DNA from: Diacronema lutheri
Lineage: Eukaryota > Haptophyta > Pavlovophyceae > Pavlovales > Pavlovaceae
Reading direction: 5' to 3'
Assembly: GCA_019448385.1 (NCBI GenBank)
Contig: JAGTXO010000004.1
Span: 1,426,001-1,490,000, forward strand
DNA: 64,000 nucleotides
The notes under the pieces were generated by a model. That model searched no databases and was not told where the DNA came from. It was given only the letters and a program-made list of their open reading frames with translations. The position numbers and the translations under genes were made by a program. Shown in pieces: positions 41,523 through 50,671 of the stretch (the stretch's first letter is position 1; each line of letters starts with the position of its first letter).

Positions 41523-42098
41523 CTTCTTGCGCTCGGCGCGCGCTCCGCGCACGCTCGGGCGCCAAAATCGGGTGGAGTGGAGTTGGTCGACGCCTCGACG
41601 GTCGGCCAGCACCAAGCGGGGTGGCGTGCTGCTGGCGGACGATGCTGTTCGTGACGCATCGAACCTGGCGTCAAAAGGATGCGGAGAGACCTCCGTGGCT
41701 TGACCGTTGTCGTTGCCGTTGTTTGCGTGTGTCTCGTGACGGTCATGACAGGTGCGTGGCGTGCCGCGGTCGCGTGCCGTTGCACGTGGACACACGGTTG
41801 ACCTGTCTCAAGTCCCTCGTTGATATAGCAATTTCCGGGCTCGGGGGGGCATTCCGGTGCCGTGCGAGGTCGCGCGCAGCCCCGAAGGCGAGCAGCGCGC
41901 CTCGGTAGAAGCTCGCCTCGAACGAAAACTCGCCGCACTGGACGCAGGCCGGCGCTGCGTCTGTCGGCGGCGCAAGGCGGAGGCGTGCAGCGAACCGGCA
42001 GCCATGCCGCTGCGGACGTAGCGCGCGCGCGCCTGCGGCCGACGCGCGCGATGGGCACGTCGGAGCGGCAGATGCCGGGTGGCCGCACATCATCCCGC
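41523..42098. other. Intergenic region without supported gene
   Basis: 576 bp between the SDR start and the stop of the small membrane peptide gene. Base composition is more moderate than in coding regions, especially 41690-41850, with a poly-G octamer near 41840. A 116-codon open frame on the minus strand (41743-42093) contains a CxxC and a hydrophobic stretch but lacks any family pattern. Probably 5' UTR and promoter of the SDR gene. Confidence 0.4.
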
Positions 42099-42242
42099 CT
42101 AGATGGCGAATCGGTCGCTGAACTGGCGGATGAGGTAGACGGCGGCCGCAAAGTAGGTCGAGTTGCGGATCAGCTGCACCGTGAGGCGCTTCTGCTCGGG
42201 CCTCGCCTCGGTCCAGAACGCGGCGGTGAGCGACTCAAGCAT
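42099..42242 (-). CDS. Tiny tail-anchored membrane protein, Tom5-like
   Basis: 47 residues, single exon. A charged N-terminal half (MLESLTAAFWTEARPEQKRL) is followed by one hydrophobic segment and a short charged end (LIRNSTYFAAAVYLIRQF then SDRF). The order acidic/basic helix, Arg-Asn, single membrane helix resembles the mitochondrial import subunit Tom5, where the helix carries a similar IRN...Y pattern. With so few residues the match is weak. Position, 53 bp from the divergent TRAPPC3 start and with a clean ATG, supports it being a real gene. Confidence 0.5.
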   Translation of the reverse strand: MLESLTAAFWTEARPEQKRLTVQLIRNSTYFAAAVYLIRQFSDRFAI

Positions 42243-42295
42243 GGCTGCGTGGCACGAGGGAAGAACTTTATATTCGGGTTTTCCTTGCACTCGGC

Positions 42296-42880
42296 ATGGC
42301 GGCGCAAAGACCGCCCTACCAGCGGCTTGGCGATGTGGCCTTCTCCAAGGTTGAAAAGGTCAACGCGGAGCTCTTCACGCTGACGTACGGTGCGGTCGTG
42401 GTGCAGCTGCTTAAGGATTCGGAGGACGTTGAGCAGACCTCCATCCAGCTCGAAAAGATGGGCTACAACATCGGGGTGCGAATAATCGACGAGTTCCTCG
42501 CGAAGGCGAACGCTGGCACGTGCACCGACTTCAAGGAGACGGGCGAGGTGATCGCAAAGGTGGCCTTTCGCATGTTCCTGGGCGTCACGGTGGATTGCCG
42601 GCATGTCGTCGAGCCGAATGCCCCGGCCGACGCCATGCCCGCCTTCCACCTGATCATCGTCGACAACCCGCTCGTCGACTTTGTCGAGCTCCCGGAGCAC
42701 TGCTCGACGCTCGCGTACTGCAACCTGCTCTGCGGTGTGGTGCGCGGCGCGCTCGAGATGGTAGGAATGCGCGTGGAGACCAAGCTGCTCAAGGACACAC
42801 TGTGGGGCGACGAGCACACCGAGATCTCCGTCAGTCTGAAGGAGCTTGTACATGAGCAGTACCGCGACGACGACGAGTGA
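42296..42880 (+). CDS. TRAPPC3: TRAPP complex subunit TRAPPC3 (Bet3)
   Basis: 194 residues, single exon, usual length. Bet3 is a core subunit of the TRAPP tethering/GEF complexes on the ER-Golgi route. Diagnostic blocks: ELFTLTYGAVVVQLLKD, QLEKMGYNIGVRIIDEFLA, DFKETGEVIAKVAFRMFLG, NNPLVDFVELPEH-type segment (DNPLVDFVELPEHC) and NLLCGVVRGALEMV. The buried, palmitoylated Cys of Bet3 corresponds to the Cys in GTCTDF. It converges on EAF6 over a 146-bp gap that contains a duplicated piece of the EAF6 gene. Confidence 0.97.
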   Translation: MAAQRPPYQRLGDVAFSKVEKVNAELFTLTYGAVVVQLLKDSEDVEQTSIQLEKMGYNIGVRIIDEFLAKANAGTCTDFKETGEVIAKVAFRMFLGVTVDCRHVVEPNAPADAMPAFHLIIVDNPLVDFVELPEHCSTLAYCNLLCGVVRGALEMVGMRVETKLLKDTLWGDEHTEISVSLKELVHEQYRDDDE

Positions 42881-42949
42881 GCTTGACGGGAAGGGATTGG
42901 GCGCCACTGTAGCGTGGCGCGACTCCTGCTCGTGCGAGGAAGGGCCGGG

Positions 42950-43076
42950 CGTCCTTTACTCTTCCGCATCGCGCTTCCTCCCCTTTTTCAACGTGGACGC
43001 GGCGGGCCGGGCGTCACGGTCGTCCTTTACTCTTCCGCATCGCGCTTCCTCCCCTTTTTCAACGTGGACGCGGCGG
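42950..43076. repeat. Perfect 56-bp direct repeat
   Basis: Positions 42950-43005 and 43021-43076 are identical over 56 bp with a 15-bp spacer. The right copy holds the last codons and stop of the EAF6 gene (minus strand); the left copy is in its 3' flank. A local tandem duplication of 71 bp explains it. Confidence 0.95.
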
Positions 43077-43365
43077 CGGTGACCGCCACGGTCTTATTGC
43101 CTGCCGCGACCGCATTGGACGTGACCGACGAGGCGGAGAAGAGGCGGTCGGACTCGCGGAAGCGGTTGATGCGCCGAATCGCGCCCGAGCTGTTTTGCGT
43201 CCCCAAGTAGCCGTCCCAGGCGCGCAAGATGTTGCCCATCTCGAGCGTCTCCTCCAGGTAGACGCCTTCGAGGTTGTACAGCTCGTTCTCCACCGCCGCG
43301 AGCTGCTCCTCGATCGCATACTTCTTCTCCTGGAGCTCGGAGAACTGGCGCGCGTAGTCCGCCAT
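43027..43365 (-). CDS. EAF6: NuA4/MEAF6-type subunit EAF6
   Basis: 112 residues, single exon. EAF6 is a small coiled-coil subunit of NuA4 and related histone acetyltransferase complexes. It shows the compact pattern of the family: a leading coiled coil (FSELQEKKYAIEEQLAAVE), the block ELYNLEGVYLEETLEMGNIL, then GAIRRINRFRESDRLFSASS, and a basic tail (KKGRKRDAEE). It diverges from the NUP50 gene by 83 bp. The sequence coding its last residues is duplicated downstream. Confidence 0.92.
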   Translation of the reverse strand: MADYARQFSELQEKKYAIEEQLAAVENELYNLEGVYLEETLEMGNILRAWDGYLGTQNSSGAIRRINRFRESDRLFSASSVTSNAVAAGNKTVAVTAAASTLKKGRKRDAEE

Positions 43366-43448
43366 CGCGTTTGGGGAGGCGGTTCTGAGTTCTCCCTTCG
43401 AGCAATCTTTCGTGCCGAGGCGTGCCTGGGTGGCGAGGTCGGGTGGGC

Positions 43449-45019
43449 ATGAAGCGTGCGCCGGAGAAGCAGCTCACGCAGCTGAGCGCCGATCAGGAAG
43501 GCGACAGCGGCGATGAGCCGACGGGCTCGTGGCAGCCCGCGCCGCCAGAGGTGCTCGCGCAGCGCAAGATTGTCAAGGTGAGCGTGCCACGCGCGCACCC
43601 GCCCACCCTGGCCTCGCGCTCGTGCGCGCATGGCGCGCCGCGGCCAACCGCGTGCGTGTGCGCGCCTCGCGTGCGACCCGCAGGCCCATCGCCCATCCGA
43701 GCGTGCGGAGAGCAAGCCCGCGTCCGCAAACCCGATGGCGGCCATCTCGTTTGCGCCGCCGGCTGTTGGCGCGCCCGCCGCCGCGCCCGCCGCCGCGGGT
43801 GGCGGCGGATGCGCGTGGTCGCTAAGCGCAAAGCAGCCCTTCTCGTTCGCCATCCCGCCGTTGCAGACGAGCAAGCCGCAGCCGCCGCCCGCCGCGTGCG
43901 CGTGCGGCTTCTTCTCGGGCTCGAGCGGGTGCGCGTGGTCGTCAGGCGGCGGCGGGTTTGCATCGGTTGCTAGCGCTGCGCCGTCCTTCTCGGCGCTTTC
44001 CAAAGCCGCGGCGCCCGCTACCGCCGCGGCGACCACGTTCAGTGCGCTCGCCGGCGCGAAGGTATTCTCGGCGGCGCTCGGCGGAAGCGGCGGCGGCGGC
44101 GGCGCGCGTAAAGGCGGATCGGCGGCTGCGGCCGAAGGCGGCGCGGGCGCGGGCGCGGACGAGGACGAGGACGCAGACGGCGACGACCCGACGGCCGACG
44201 AGGTACCGATTGTCGCTGAGCCCAAGCTGCCCATCGTCGCGACGGTGACGGGCGAGGAGGACGAGGCGTGCGTGCACAAGGTGCGCGCAAAGGTGTTTGT
44301 CCTCGAGCAGCTGCAGCAGGCGGCGGCGGCTGGCGGCGATGGCGCGGGCAAGGGCGAGGCGCGCGCGCACGCTGACGGCGAGAAGCGCGAGGGTGAGCGT
44401 GCTGGCGCGACGGGCGCGGCGCCGGATACCGCGGCGGCTGGCGCCGCCGCCGCCAGCCGGTGGGTCGAGCGGGGGGTGGGTGCGCTGCACCTCAACGTGC
44501 ACAGGCCGCCACCGAGCGCGGACGCGCCGCCATTCGTGCCCGGCGCAGCCGCGCACGAGCTGGGCCCGCGCGCAGGCGCGCAAAAGCCGCGGCCGCCAAG
44601 GCTCGTGATGCGCGTCGAGCATGTGGGCAGGTGCGTGCCGCGCGCCTCGACGCGTCGCGCGCGCCGCGCGTGACGTCAGCGAGGCGGGGCGTGGCGCAGC
44701 GTGTACGCTCATCTGCGCTCGTCCGCCGCGCGCTGCGCTTGGCCGTGCGTGCGCGCACAGGCTGGTCCTCAACACGCCGCTCCTGCCCGGCATGCCGCCG
44801 CCGAGCCGGGTGTCCGAGACGTCGATTCGCGTCAACTCGCTGGGCAACGAGCTGGGTGAGATGAGCGGGAATGGCGCGCCGCCTCCTTTTCAGTGCCTGC
44901 TGCGCGTCAAGACGGCCTCCGAGGCGGAGGCGCTCATGCACGCACTCACGCATGCGATCAGCTCCGCGGCGAGCGGCGTTGCGGCAGCGGCGCACCGGCC
45001 TGAGGAGCGCAGGGGGTGA
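43449..45019 (+). CDS. NUP50: NUP50-like nucleoporin with Ran-binding domain
   Basis: Three exons: 43449-43577, 43684-44630 and 44761-45019; 444 residues. Nup50 helps importin-alpha recycling at the nuclear basket. The N-terminus (MKRAPEKQLTQLSADQE then PPEVLAQRKIVK) matches the importin-binding NUP50 segment. The middle is Ala/Gly/Ser-rich with FAP/FS-type motifs. The C-terminal third has the RanBD1 blocks (KVFVLEQ, SRWVERGVGALHLNV, RLVMRVEHVGRLVLNTPLLPG, FQCLLRVKTASEAEALMHAL). Splice joins restore these blocks in frame. The Ran-binding core has a long low-complexity insert between the first two strands. Confidence 0.88.
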
Positions 45020-45175
45020 GGCACTGGCTCTCGCAAATCGCAGGGATCGTATTTGTTCACGTGACGGACCTGTTATTGGACACTTGACTGTGCCTTCTCA
45101 ACCGACAACCGCTTTCGCCGCGACTGCGAGCACGCGGGCACGGCCGCCGAGAGCCGCCTGCTCGCGCCTGCCGCG

Positions 45176-46955
45176 ATGCTGCCGGGCCCGCGGTGCGCGC
45201 TGCTCGCGTGTTTGCTCCTGCTTCGATGCAACGCGATGCACGGGCCCGCGCGCCACGACGCGTCGCTCCACGCTGCGCCACGCGGCGTCCGCGCATCGGC
45301 AATGCGCGCGCCGCTGATCACATTATCCGCCTCGTCGCCGGAGGCACGCGGCAAGCGGGCGGCTTTTCCGGCCGGGCTGCCTTCGTGCAGCGAGCTCGGC
45401 GCCGCAGCCGAGAGCCTCGACGCCGCCTCGCCCGCCATGTCCACCGGAGAGTACGCCAACGATGGGCAGCTGCCGAGGCGGTACGACCCGGCGGCAGCGG
45501 GCACAGCGACGATGCAGCCCCAGGAGCGCGACCAGTCAATCGAGGAGATCCTCAAGCAGCTCGAAAGCATCCAGCAGGAGCGCGCGCTGCGCGCGCGCGC
45601 CGCCCATGCACCCGCCGCACCCGCCGCTGCAGCGCGTGACACGCGCGCGAGCGATCGCGCGGCCGTCGCCGCCTCGCGCGAGCTCCCGGTTCGCGGTGTG
45701 CGCGTGCGGCGGCCGCGCGCGCCATCGCGCTCTTATACGCCGGCGCGCCTTCGCGCGTCACGGCCGCACGGCTGCCGTGCTCGCCGCGCGCCCCCTCCTC
45801 CACCCTTGCGCGCGTGTGCGTGTGCGCAGGGCAACCCGAAGAAGATCGCAATCCTCGGCACACGCCATTGCACCTTCTTGCACCAGCAGATCGTCGAGCT
45901 GCTCTCGTGCGCGCCGCGGCGAGGGCGATCGTGGTCGCGTTGCAGCACCGCCTCGCCGCCACCTCGACCGCCCACCCCTCCCTGACGCCGCGCGACGCTC
46001 ACATCTCGGCGCTCTCGCGCGCACACGCCCCACTCCACCTGGCCATGAGGCGCCTGCTGCATGCGCGCGCCGCGCCGGTCGCGCACGCGCCTCATCCTGC
46101 CCCGACAGGTACGCGTTGGTGCTGTCGGGCAATCACGTGTTCACGTCGGGCGCGATCGGCACGCACACCGCCGTCATCCGCGGCGCGCTGCGTGCCGAGA
46201 ACCAACGCCTACTCACTGTGATTCTGCCTCAGACAATCGACAGGCAACCCGAGGAGACACGCACCCTCCTTGCACTCGTCGAGCAGGTGAGGGGGCGACA
46301 GCATGGCGTCGCGTGCGCAAGGCTGGCGTGCGCGTGTCGGAGCGCCGTCCCTTCCGCGCTGCCGACACGCGCGGCGCGCTCGCCGTCCCTTCCGCGCGGC
46401 GTTGCCCGCGTGCGCCTGCACGGTGCCCGGTGAGGCGCCAGGCCACTGCAGCGGGGGCGTTGCGCATGGCGGCAGCGCGCTCACGGTGGCGCTCGGCTCG
46501 TCACTCACCGCGTGCCACCCGCCTGCCGCTCGCAGGTGCACTCGCTCGGGCACAACGAGCTGCCTCTCTCCCAGGCATCACGCCTGTGCAACTCTGAGCT
46601 CCTTGCTAAGGTGACTCGACCGCCGGAGAAGGGGGGGGGAGGGGGGGGGGGGGCATGGGCGCGCCGCGCCGCGCCGCGCCGCGCCGGCGGCGCGAGCGTG
46701 CGCGGCGGGCCGACGCGTGCCGCGCCGCTCATGCTGTGCTCTTTGCGACCCGCTCTCGGCGCTGCCATGGTGGGCTGCTGCCTCGCCGCGCGTCTCTGCC
46801 GTGCGCGCCGCCTTGATGGCGCGCGCGTGTGTGTGTGTGTGTCGCAGGCAGAGCAGCTGATCGTGTTCGCCTTCCACGATTCGCACACGCTCAAGGAGGC
46901 GGTCGAAGAGGGCAAGCAGCGCGGGATGCTCGTCACGGTGCTCTGGCTCGACTGA
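45176..46955 (+). CDS. Plastid-type DprA/SLOG-like protein (cyanobacterial family)
   Basis: Exons recognised: 45176 to about 45590, 45830-45906, 46109-46286, 46536-46610 and 46848-46955. The family is the cyanobacterial protein annotated as DNA recombination-mediator protein A, with a Rossmann-like SLOG fold. Blocks: IAILGTRHCTFLHQQIVELLS, YALVLSGNHVFTSGAIGTH, AVIRGALRAENQ, LLTVILPQTIDRQPEE, LCNSELLAK, LIVFAFHDSHTLKEAVEEG. The N-terminus starts with a signal peptide (LLACLLLLRCNAM) and a transit-like Ala/Arg/Ser segment, so the protein is probably plastid-targeted. The first donor is unclear: no frame-keeping GT lies between 45572 and 45640, and the span to 45829 stays open, so a GC donor or no intron is possible. 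Confidence 0.85.
46631..46653 (+). repeat. G-rich run in intron (G9-A-G13)
   Basis: A nearly pure G run just after the donor in the last intron of the DprA-like gene. It is followed by CG-rich tandem gccgcgcc units. Here the run is G, not C, on the coding strand, unlike the other intronic tracts. Confidence 0.85.
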
Positions 46956-47309
46956 AAGGCGGGCGCAGATCGTGCGATTCGGACTTTTGGTGGGTGCGAC
47001 TCCGCAAGCCGAATTTGCCTTTGTGGCAAACGAGAATCTCTCCTTTTGGTTCCCTCTGTGGCGGGCAACTTGGGCTTGTGTAACCCCGTGGTTCCAAAGG
47101 CGCGAGCACGCCGCGCTGCCGGCGCCGCATCACACGCGGCCGGAAGGGACGGACGCACGAGCTGGGATGCTGCCAGTCGTGGCAGCCGTGGCTCGACCGC
47201 GCTGCGGGCTCCGCACGAAAACGTGCGGATGCACATACAGCCGCAGTTGGCGCAGCGCGCGCGCTGGCTGCGAGCGGCGGCTGATGGCGCGCGCGCGGCG
47301 GTCGCACTC
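46956..47309. other. Convergent intergenic region
   Basis: 354 bp between two convergent genes. Moderately AT-richer near 46975-47070, with a small hairpin (tttgcc/ggcaaa near 47018-47032). No open frame with coding character. Confidence 0.5.
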
Positions 47310-48486
47310 TCATTCCGCCTTTGGCACAGTGCTCGCCCCTCCGTCCAAGGGCGCGTTGGTCACGACCGGCTGCTGCGCGCCCGTCGACGGCGGCGCATCG
47401 GGTCCGGCGCCAGCCGGGCTGTGTGCGAGCACATAAAAGTTCATGACTGTGAGGCCGTTGTCCGAGTCTGAGAACTGGGGCACGAAGGAAAGGTCGAGGC
47501 TGTCATCCTGCAGGAAGCGGCGCGCGAGAAAGATGGACTTGACCGTGCTGCCGAAAAGTGAGCACGGTGGTTCGAGCGGAGTGGGTGGGGGGGGGGGGGG
47601 GGGGGGGGGGTTCAGCGCGCTCAGGCGACGACCGGGGTGGCGCGGAGGCGCGCGCGCGCGACGGGCGCGTGGCTCGGGCAAGCGCTCACCGGAGCACGGC
47701 CTGCGGCCCCATGCACGAGACCTTGGTCACGTGCTTGCCCTCGCGCGCGGTCGAAGCGATCGCGCCCGCGACGGCGCTCGGCAGCGAGCGCTGGCTGACG
47801 CACATCGTTGCCGAGACCTTGTCGTCGAGCTGAATGCGCGTCTGCTTGGCCTGGAGGTCGAGCTGCATGTTGGCGGTCTGCGAGTTCTGGTCGAACTCAG
47901 GGAAGCGCGGCTGCGCGACGAGGTCGAGATTATCGCTCATGAGGAAGTTGCGCGCGAGCGCGAGCGCCTTGATCGCCTGGTTGACGGCGACGTCTGAGAT
48001 TGCAAGCACCATGGCCGGCTGTTGCGAGCGGACGCTTGCGGCAATGTAACCGCTCACCTTCTGGATGTCCGAATCGGCACTCACCTTGCATGCGCCCGCA
48101 AGCCGCGCGCCGCCGCGCCCACCGCCACGCCCGTCGCCGCCGCGTCCGCGTCCGCCGCGCGCGCCGTCGCCGCGCGCACCGCCGCCGTCCCGCCGGCCAC
48201 GACCCCGGCCGCCGGCGCGGCCGCGGCCGCTCTCGGCCGTCGCCGCGCCGTCTGCCACGCCTGCGTCCATCTCCTCGCTCGCGAGCGGCGCGGCATCGGC
48301 TGGGCCCGCGCCATCGCTGCGACCGCGACCGCGACCGCGCCTCGCGCGTCCGCGTTCGCCATTGCCGCGCGCGCCGCTCGCGCCACGCGCGCCGCGCGCG
48401 CCGCGCGCGCCGCCACGTCCGCCGCCGCGCGCCTGCCCCTCACCCGCGCTCGCCGCCACGCCCTCGGCTTGCTCGGGGGGCTCCAT
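47310..48486 (-). CDS. RGG-rich protein with two SpoVS/Alba-like domains
   Basis: Two exons, 48486-47690 and 47547-47310, 142-nt GT-AG intron; 344 residues. Residues 20-130 are Arg/Gly-rich ([13 protein letters not shown]), a classic RNA-binding tail. Domain 1 (about 133-217) has the SpoVS pattern KVS..., then VNQAIKALALARNFL and LDLVAQPRFPEF. Domain 2 (about 225-308) repeats it with SAVAGAIASTAREG, VLRTVKSIFLARRFL and LDLSFVPQF; the intron lies inside it. SpoVS is a small bacterial sporulation-associated protein with an Alba-like nucleic-acid-binding fold. Two copies plus an RGG tail indicate a eukaryotic RNA-binding protein. The cellular role is unknown. Confidence 0.82.
47587..47610. repeat. 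G24 homopolymer (C24 on the gene strand) in intron
   Basis: Run in the SpoVS-gene intron, about 39 nt from its acceptor. On the sense strand it is poly(C). Confidence 0.9.
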
Positions 48487-48619
48487 CCCCCGCTTTTCTT
48501 CGGGGCGGAGAGCGAGAGCGCGGCCGAGAGCGCGGAGTTTGAGTGGATAGTCCGGCTGACGGGTCCGGGTTGCTCGGGCCCTTGGCAATGTTAGCGCTTC
48601 TGAACCGGACGCCACACAC

Positions 48620-50303
48620 ATGGCCGAGAAGTCGGAAGACGCGTGCAGCGGCTGCCTGCCCGAGGTGGGGGCGGCGTGGCGCGTGGCGCTCGCGCGCCAG
48701 GCGGAGCAGCACGTGTACGCGCTCGCGCTCTCCACCTACCTCCATGACGTCGCCGCTGCCGAGGAGCTCTTCTCGCACACGCTCGCCAAACTCGGCGACA
48801 CGGCCGTGCGCGCGCTCGCATCCGCGAACAGGGCGGCGGGCCTGCCGGCGGGGACGGCCGACGGAGGCAGCACGATGCGCGGGGCGATCCGCGCGCTTGC
48901 AAGCCACGGCTCCGCCTTTTCCGCCGCGCTCGCCGAGCATTCCAAGCTGCTCCGCGCGCAGGGATTGCGGCTGCACCGCGCGGACGTCGACGCGAACCGG
49001 CGCGGCCGCGCGGCGCAGGCGCGCGCGGCAACGCTCGCGGCGGACGTGCGCGCGGCGCAGGCGGCGGTGGATAGCGCGCGCATGTCGCACCGCGAGCTCA
49101 GCCTGCTCGTCGACCGAGGCGGCCCTGAGCCGCCGCCAACCGACCCATGGCTCGCCGAGGTCGCCCTGCATTCGGCCGCCGACCACCACCAGACGCTGGT
49201 GGTGGCGCAGGACCGGGGGATGCGCGCCGTGCTCGCCGAGAGCGCCGCGGCCGACGTGATGCTCACCGACGCGCTCGGCGCGCTGCTCGCGGACGCCGCC
49301 GGCGCGCAGCGCCGCCTGCACGAGGGCTTGATGGATCATTCGGCCGAGCTGGTTGCGAGCGCCAAAGGGGTCGACGGCGCCATCGATCTGCACGTCAGCG
49401 TCCGGCAGCTGCTGCCCGAGGGAAGCGCAAGCGCCGGACTGCTGCGCGTGCACGCCGACGCGCCCGCTATCGCCGCCACCTCGCCCGCGCTGCGGACGCT
49501 GCGCTCGCCGCCATCGCCGCCGCCGACGCAGCGCAGCCTCGCGCAGGTGGACAAGTGGGGCGCGCTCGCGCGCCAGCACGTCGGCCTCCTCGGCGGGCTC
49601 GACTTGTTCGGCGGCTGGTGCGCGTCGCCGCGCGCGGCGCGCGACCCGCGCGCCTTCGCCCGCCCGCACACGCGCGCGCGCGCTGACCCGTGCGCGCGCG
49701 TGCGACGTTCGGGGTCGCGGCGCTCGCCGCAGGGTCGAGTCGCTTGGCGTGCTCACGCGCGGCGGCTGGCTGCACCTCTTCGGCTCCGTCGATGACTCGG
49801 AGCCGCTCGACTCAATCTGCTTGCTCGCCCGGCCAAAGCGTGACGAGTCAGCCGCGAGCGCGCGGCCAGTCGCCGGACAGCCCGGCACGTTTGAGCTCGC
49901 AAAGTCCATGCCGGCCGGCGGTTACACCTACAACCTCTTCCGCACGCAGCGCGTCGTGCGGTGGGCGCTGCGTGCCGAAAGCGCGGCGGCGGCGGCCGAA
50001 TGGCTGGCGGCGATCGGCGCGCACACGCAGCTCTCGCGCCCGCCCGGCAGCCTCGCACCGCTCGCGAGTACGCTCTTCGAAGCCACTGCGCACGGACCCC
50101 CTCTCACGCGTACGAGCGCCGAGCGCCGCACCGGCGCGCACGGCGCGTGCGCTGACGCGCCGTTGGTGGTGGCACGCGCGCCGGGCGCGGACGTAGCGTC
50201 AGCGACCGACGTGGGGGGGCGTGCGCATGAGACGCCGCGCACGCCCGTGACGTTCCGCCACCCGGTCGGCGTCGTCGAGGTCGACGACGACGCCGAGGAT
50301 TGA
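48620..50303 (+). CDS. BAR-like plus PH-domain protein
   Basis: Two exons, 48620-49617 and 49733-50303, 115-nt GT-AG intron; 522 residues. The first 270 residues are an all-helical region of BAR-like character (RQAEQHVYALALSTYLHDVA, FSHTLAKLGDTAVRAL, ELVASAKGVDGAIDLH). A PH domain follows, straddling the intron (DLFGGWVESLGVLTRGGWL, HLFGSVDD, FELAKSMPAGG, RVVRWALRAESAAAAAEWL), and the final 110 residues are disordered. BAR-PH proteins sense curved, phosphoinositide-rich membranes. No GAP or GEF domain is seen. Confidence 0.72.
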
Positions 50304-50638
50304 CAAGAAGGGTGAGTCGCAGTTCGAAATTTGCAACCCTTGACGCCCCTCCAATGTCTCCTTTCCTCGTCGACCAGCTCGCGCGCCTCTTATCGCATGG
50401 GCATGACTGTATACTAACGACGCTTACAGGCGGGTCAGCAGGAGGGGCGCGCACGGGGCCGAGGCTGGACAAACGGAGCATGACTGTATGGGTACGCCTT
50501 TTTTCCCCCTTTGAGTTTTCCCCTATGAGGCGGGGCTTAAATCTGAGGGACATACATTCACCATTCAGGCCGTTACCCTTGCTGCTATGAATTTTGCGGA
50601 AATCCGGGCTGGGAAATCCGGACACACAATATTATTAA
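50304..50638. other. AT-enriched flank left of the transposon
   Basis: 335 bp, visibly lower in GC than its surroundings. A 12-bp word, gcatgactgtat, occurs twice (near 50401 and 50478). The word gaaatccgg recurs near 50600 and 50612. Together with 54330-54375 it would form the original spacer between the BAR/PH gene and the TIR-like gene, so it probably holds the latter's promoter. No gene. Confidence 0.5.
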
Positions 50639-50655
50639 GGCCCGTTCCCTGTAAA
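50639..50655 (+). repeat. Left terminal inverted repeat of Harbinger element
   Basis: 17 bp, preceded by TAA target duplication at 50636-50638. Identical to the complement of 54313-54329. The accessory gene starts 16 bp further in. Confidence 0.93.
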
Positions 50656-50671
50656 CTTTTTCTTTTTGGCC

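Noticed and set aside
41640-41710. Possible tRNA T-loop (ttcgatg with a short stem) on the minus strand
   Set aside because: No acceptor stem, anticodon arm or D-arm can be formed around it.
41523-41795. N-terminal extension of the SDR
   Set aside because: No leader character, and the strong ATG directly before the cofactor-binding strand gives the normal length.
41743-42093. 116-codon minus-strand frame
   Set aside because: No recognisable motif or neighbouring splice evidence; kept only as intergenic.
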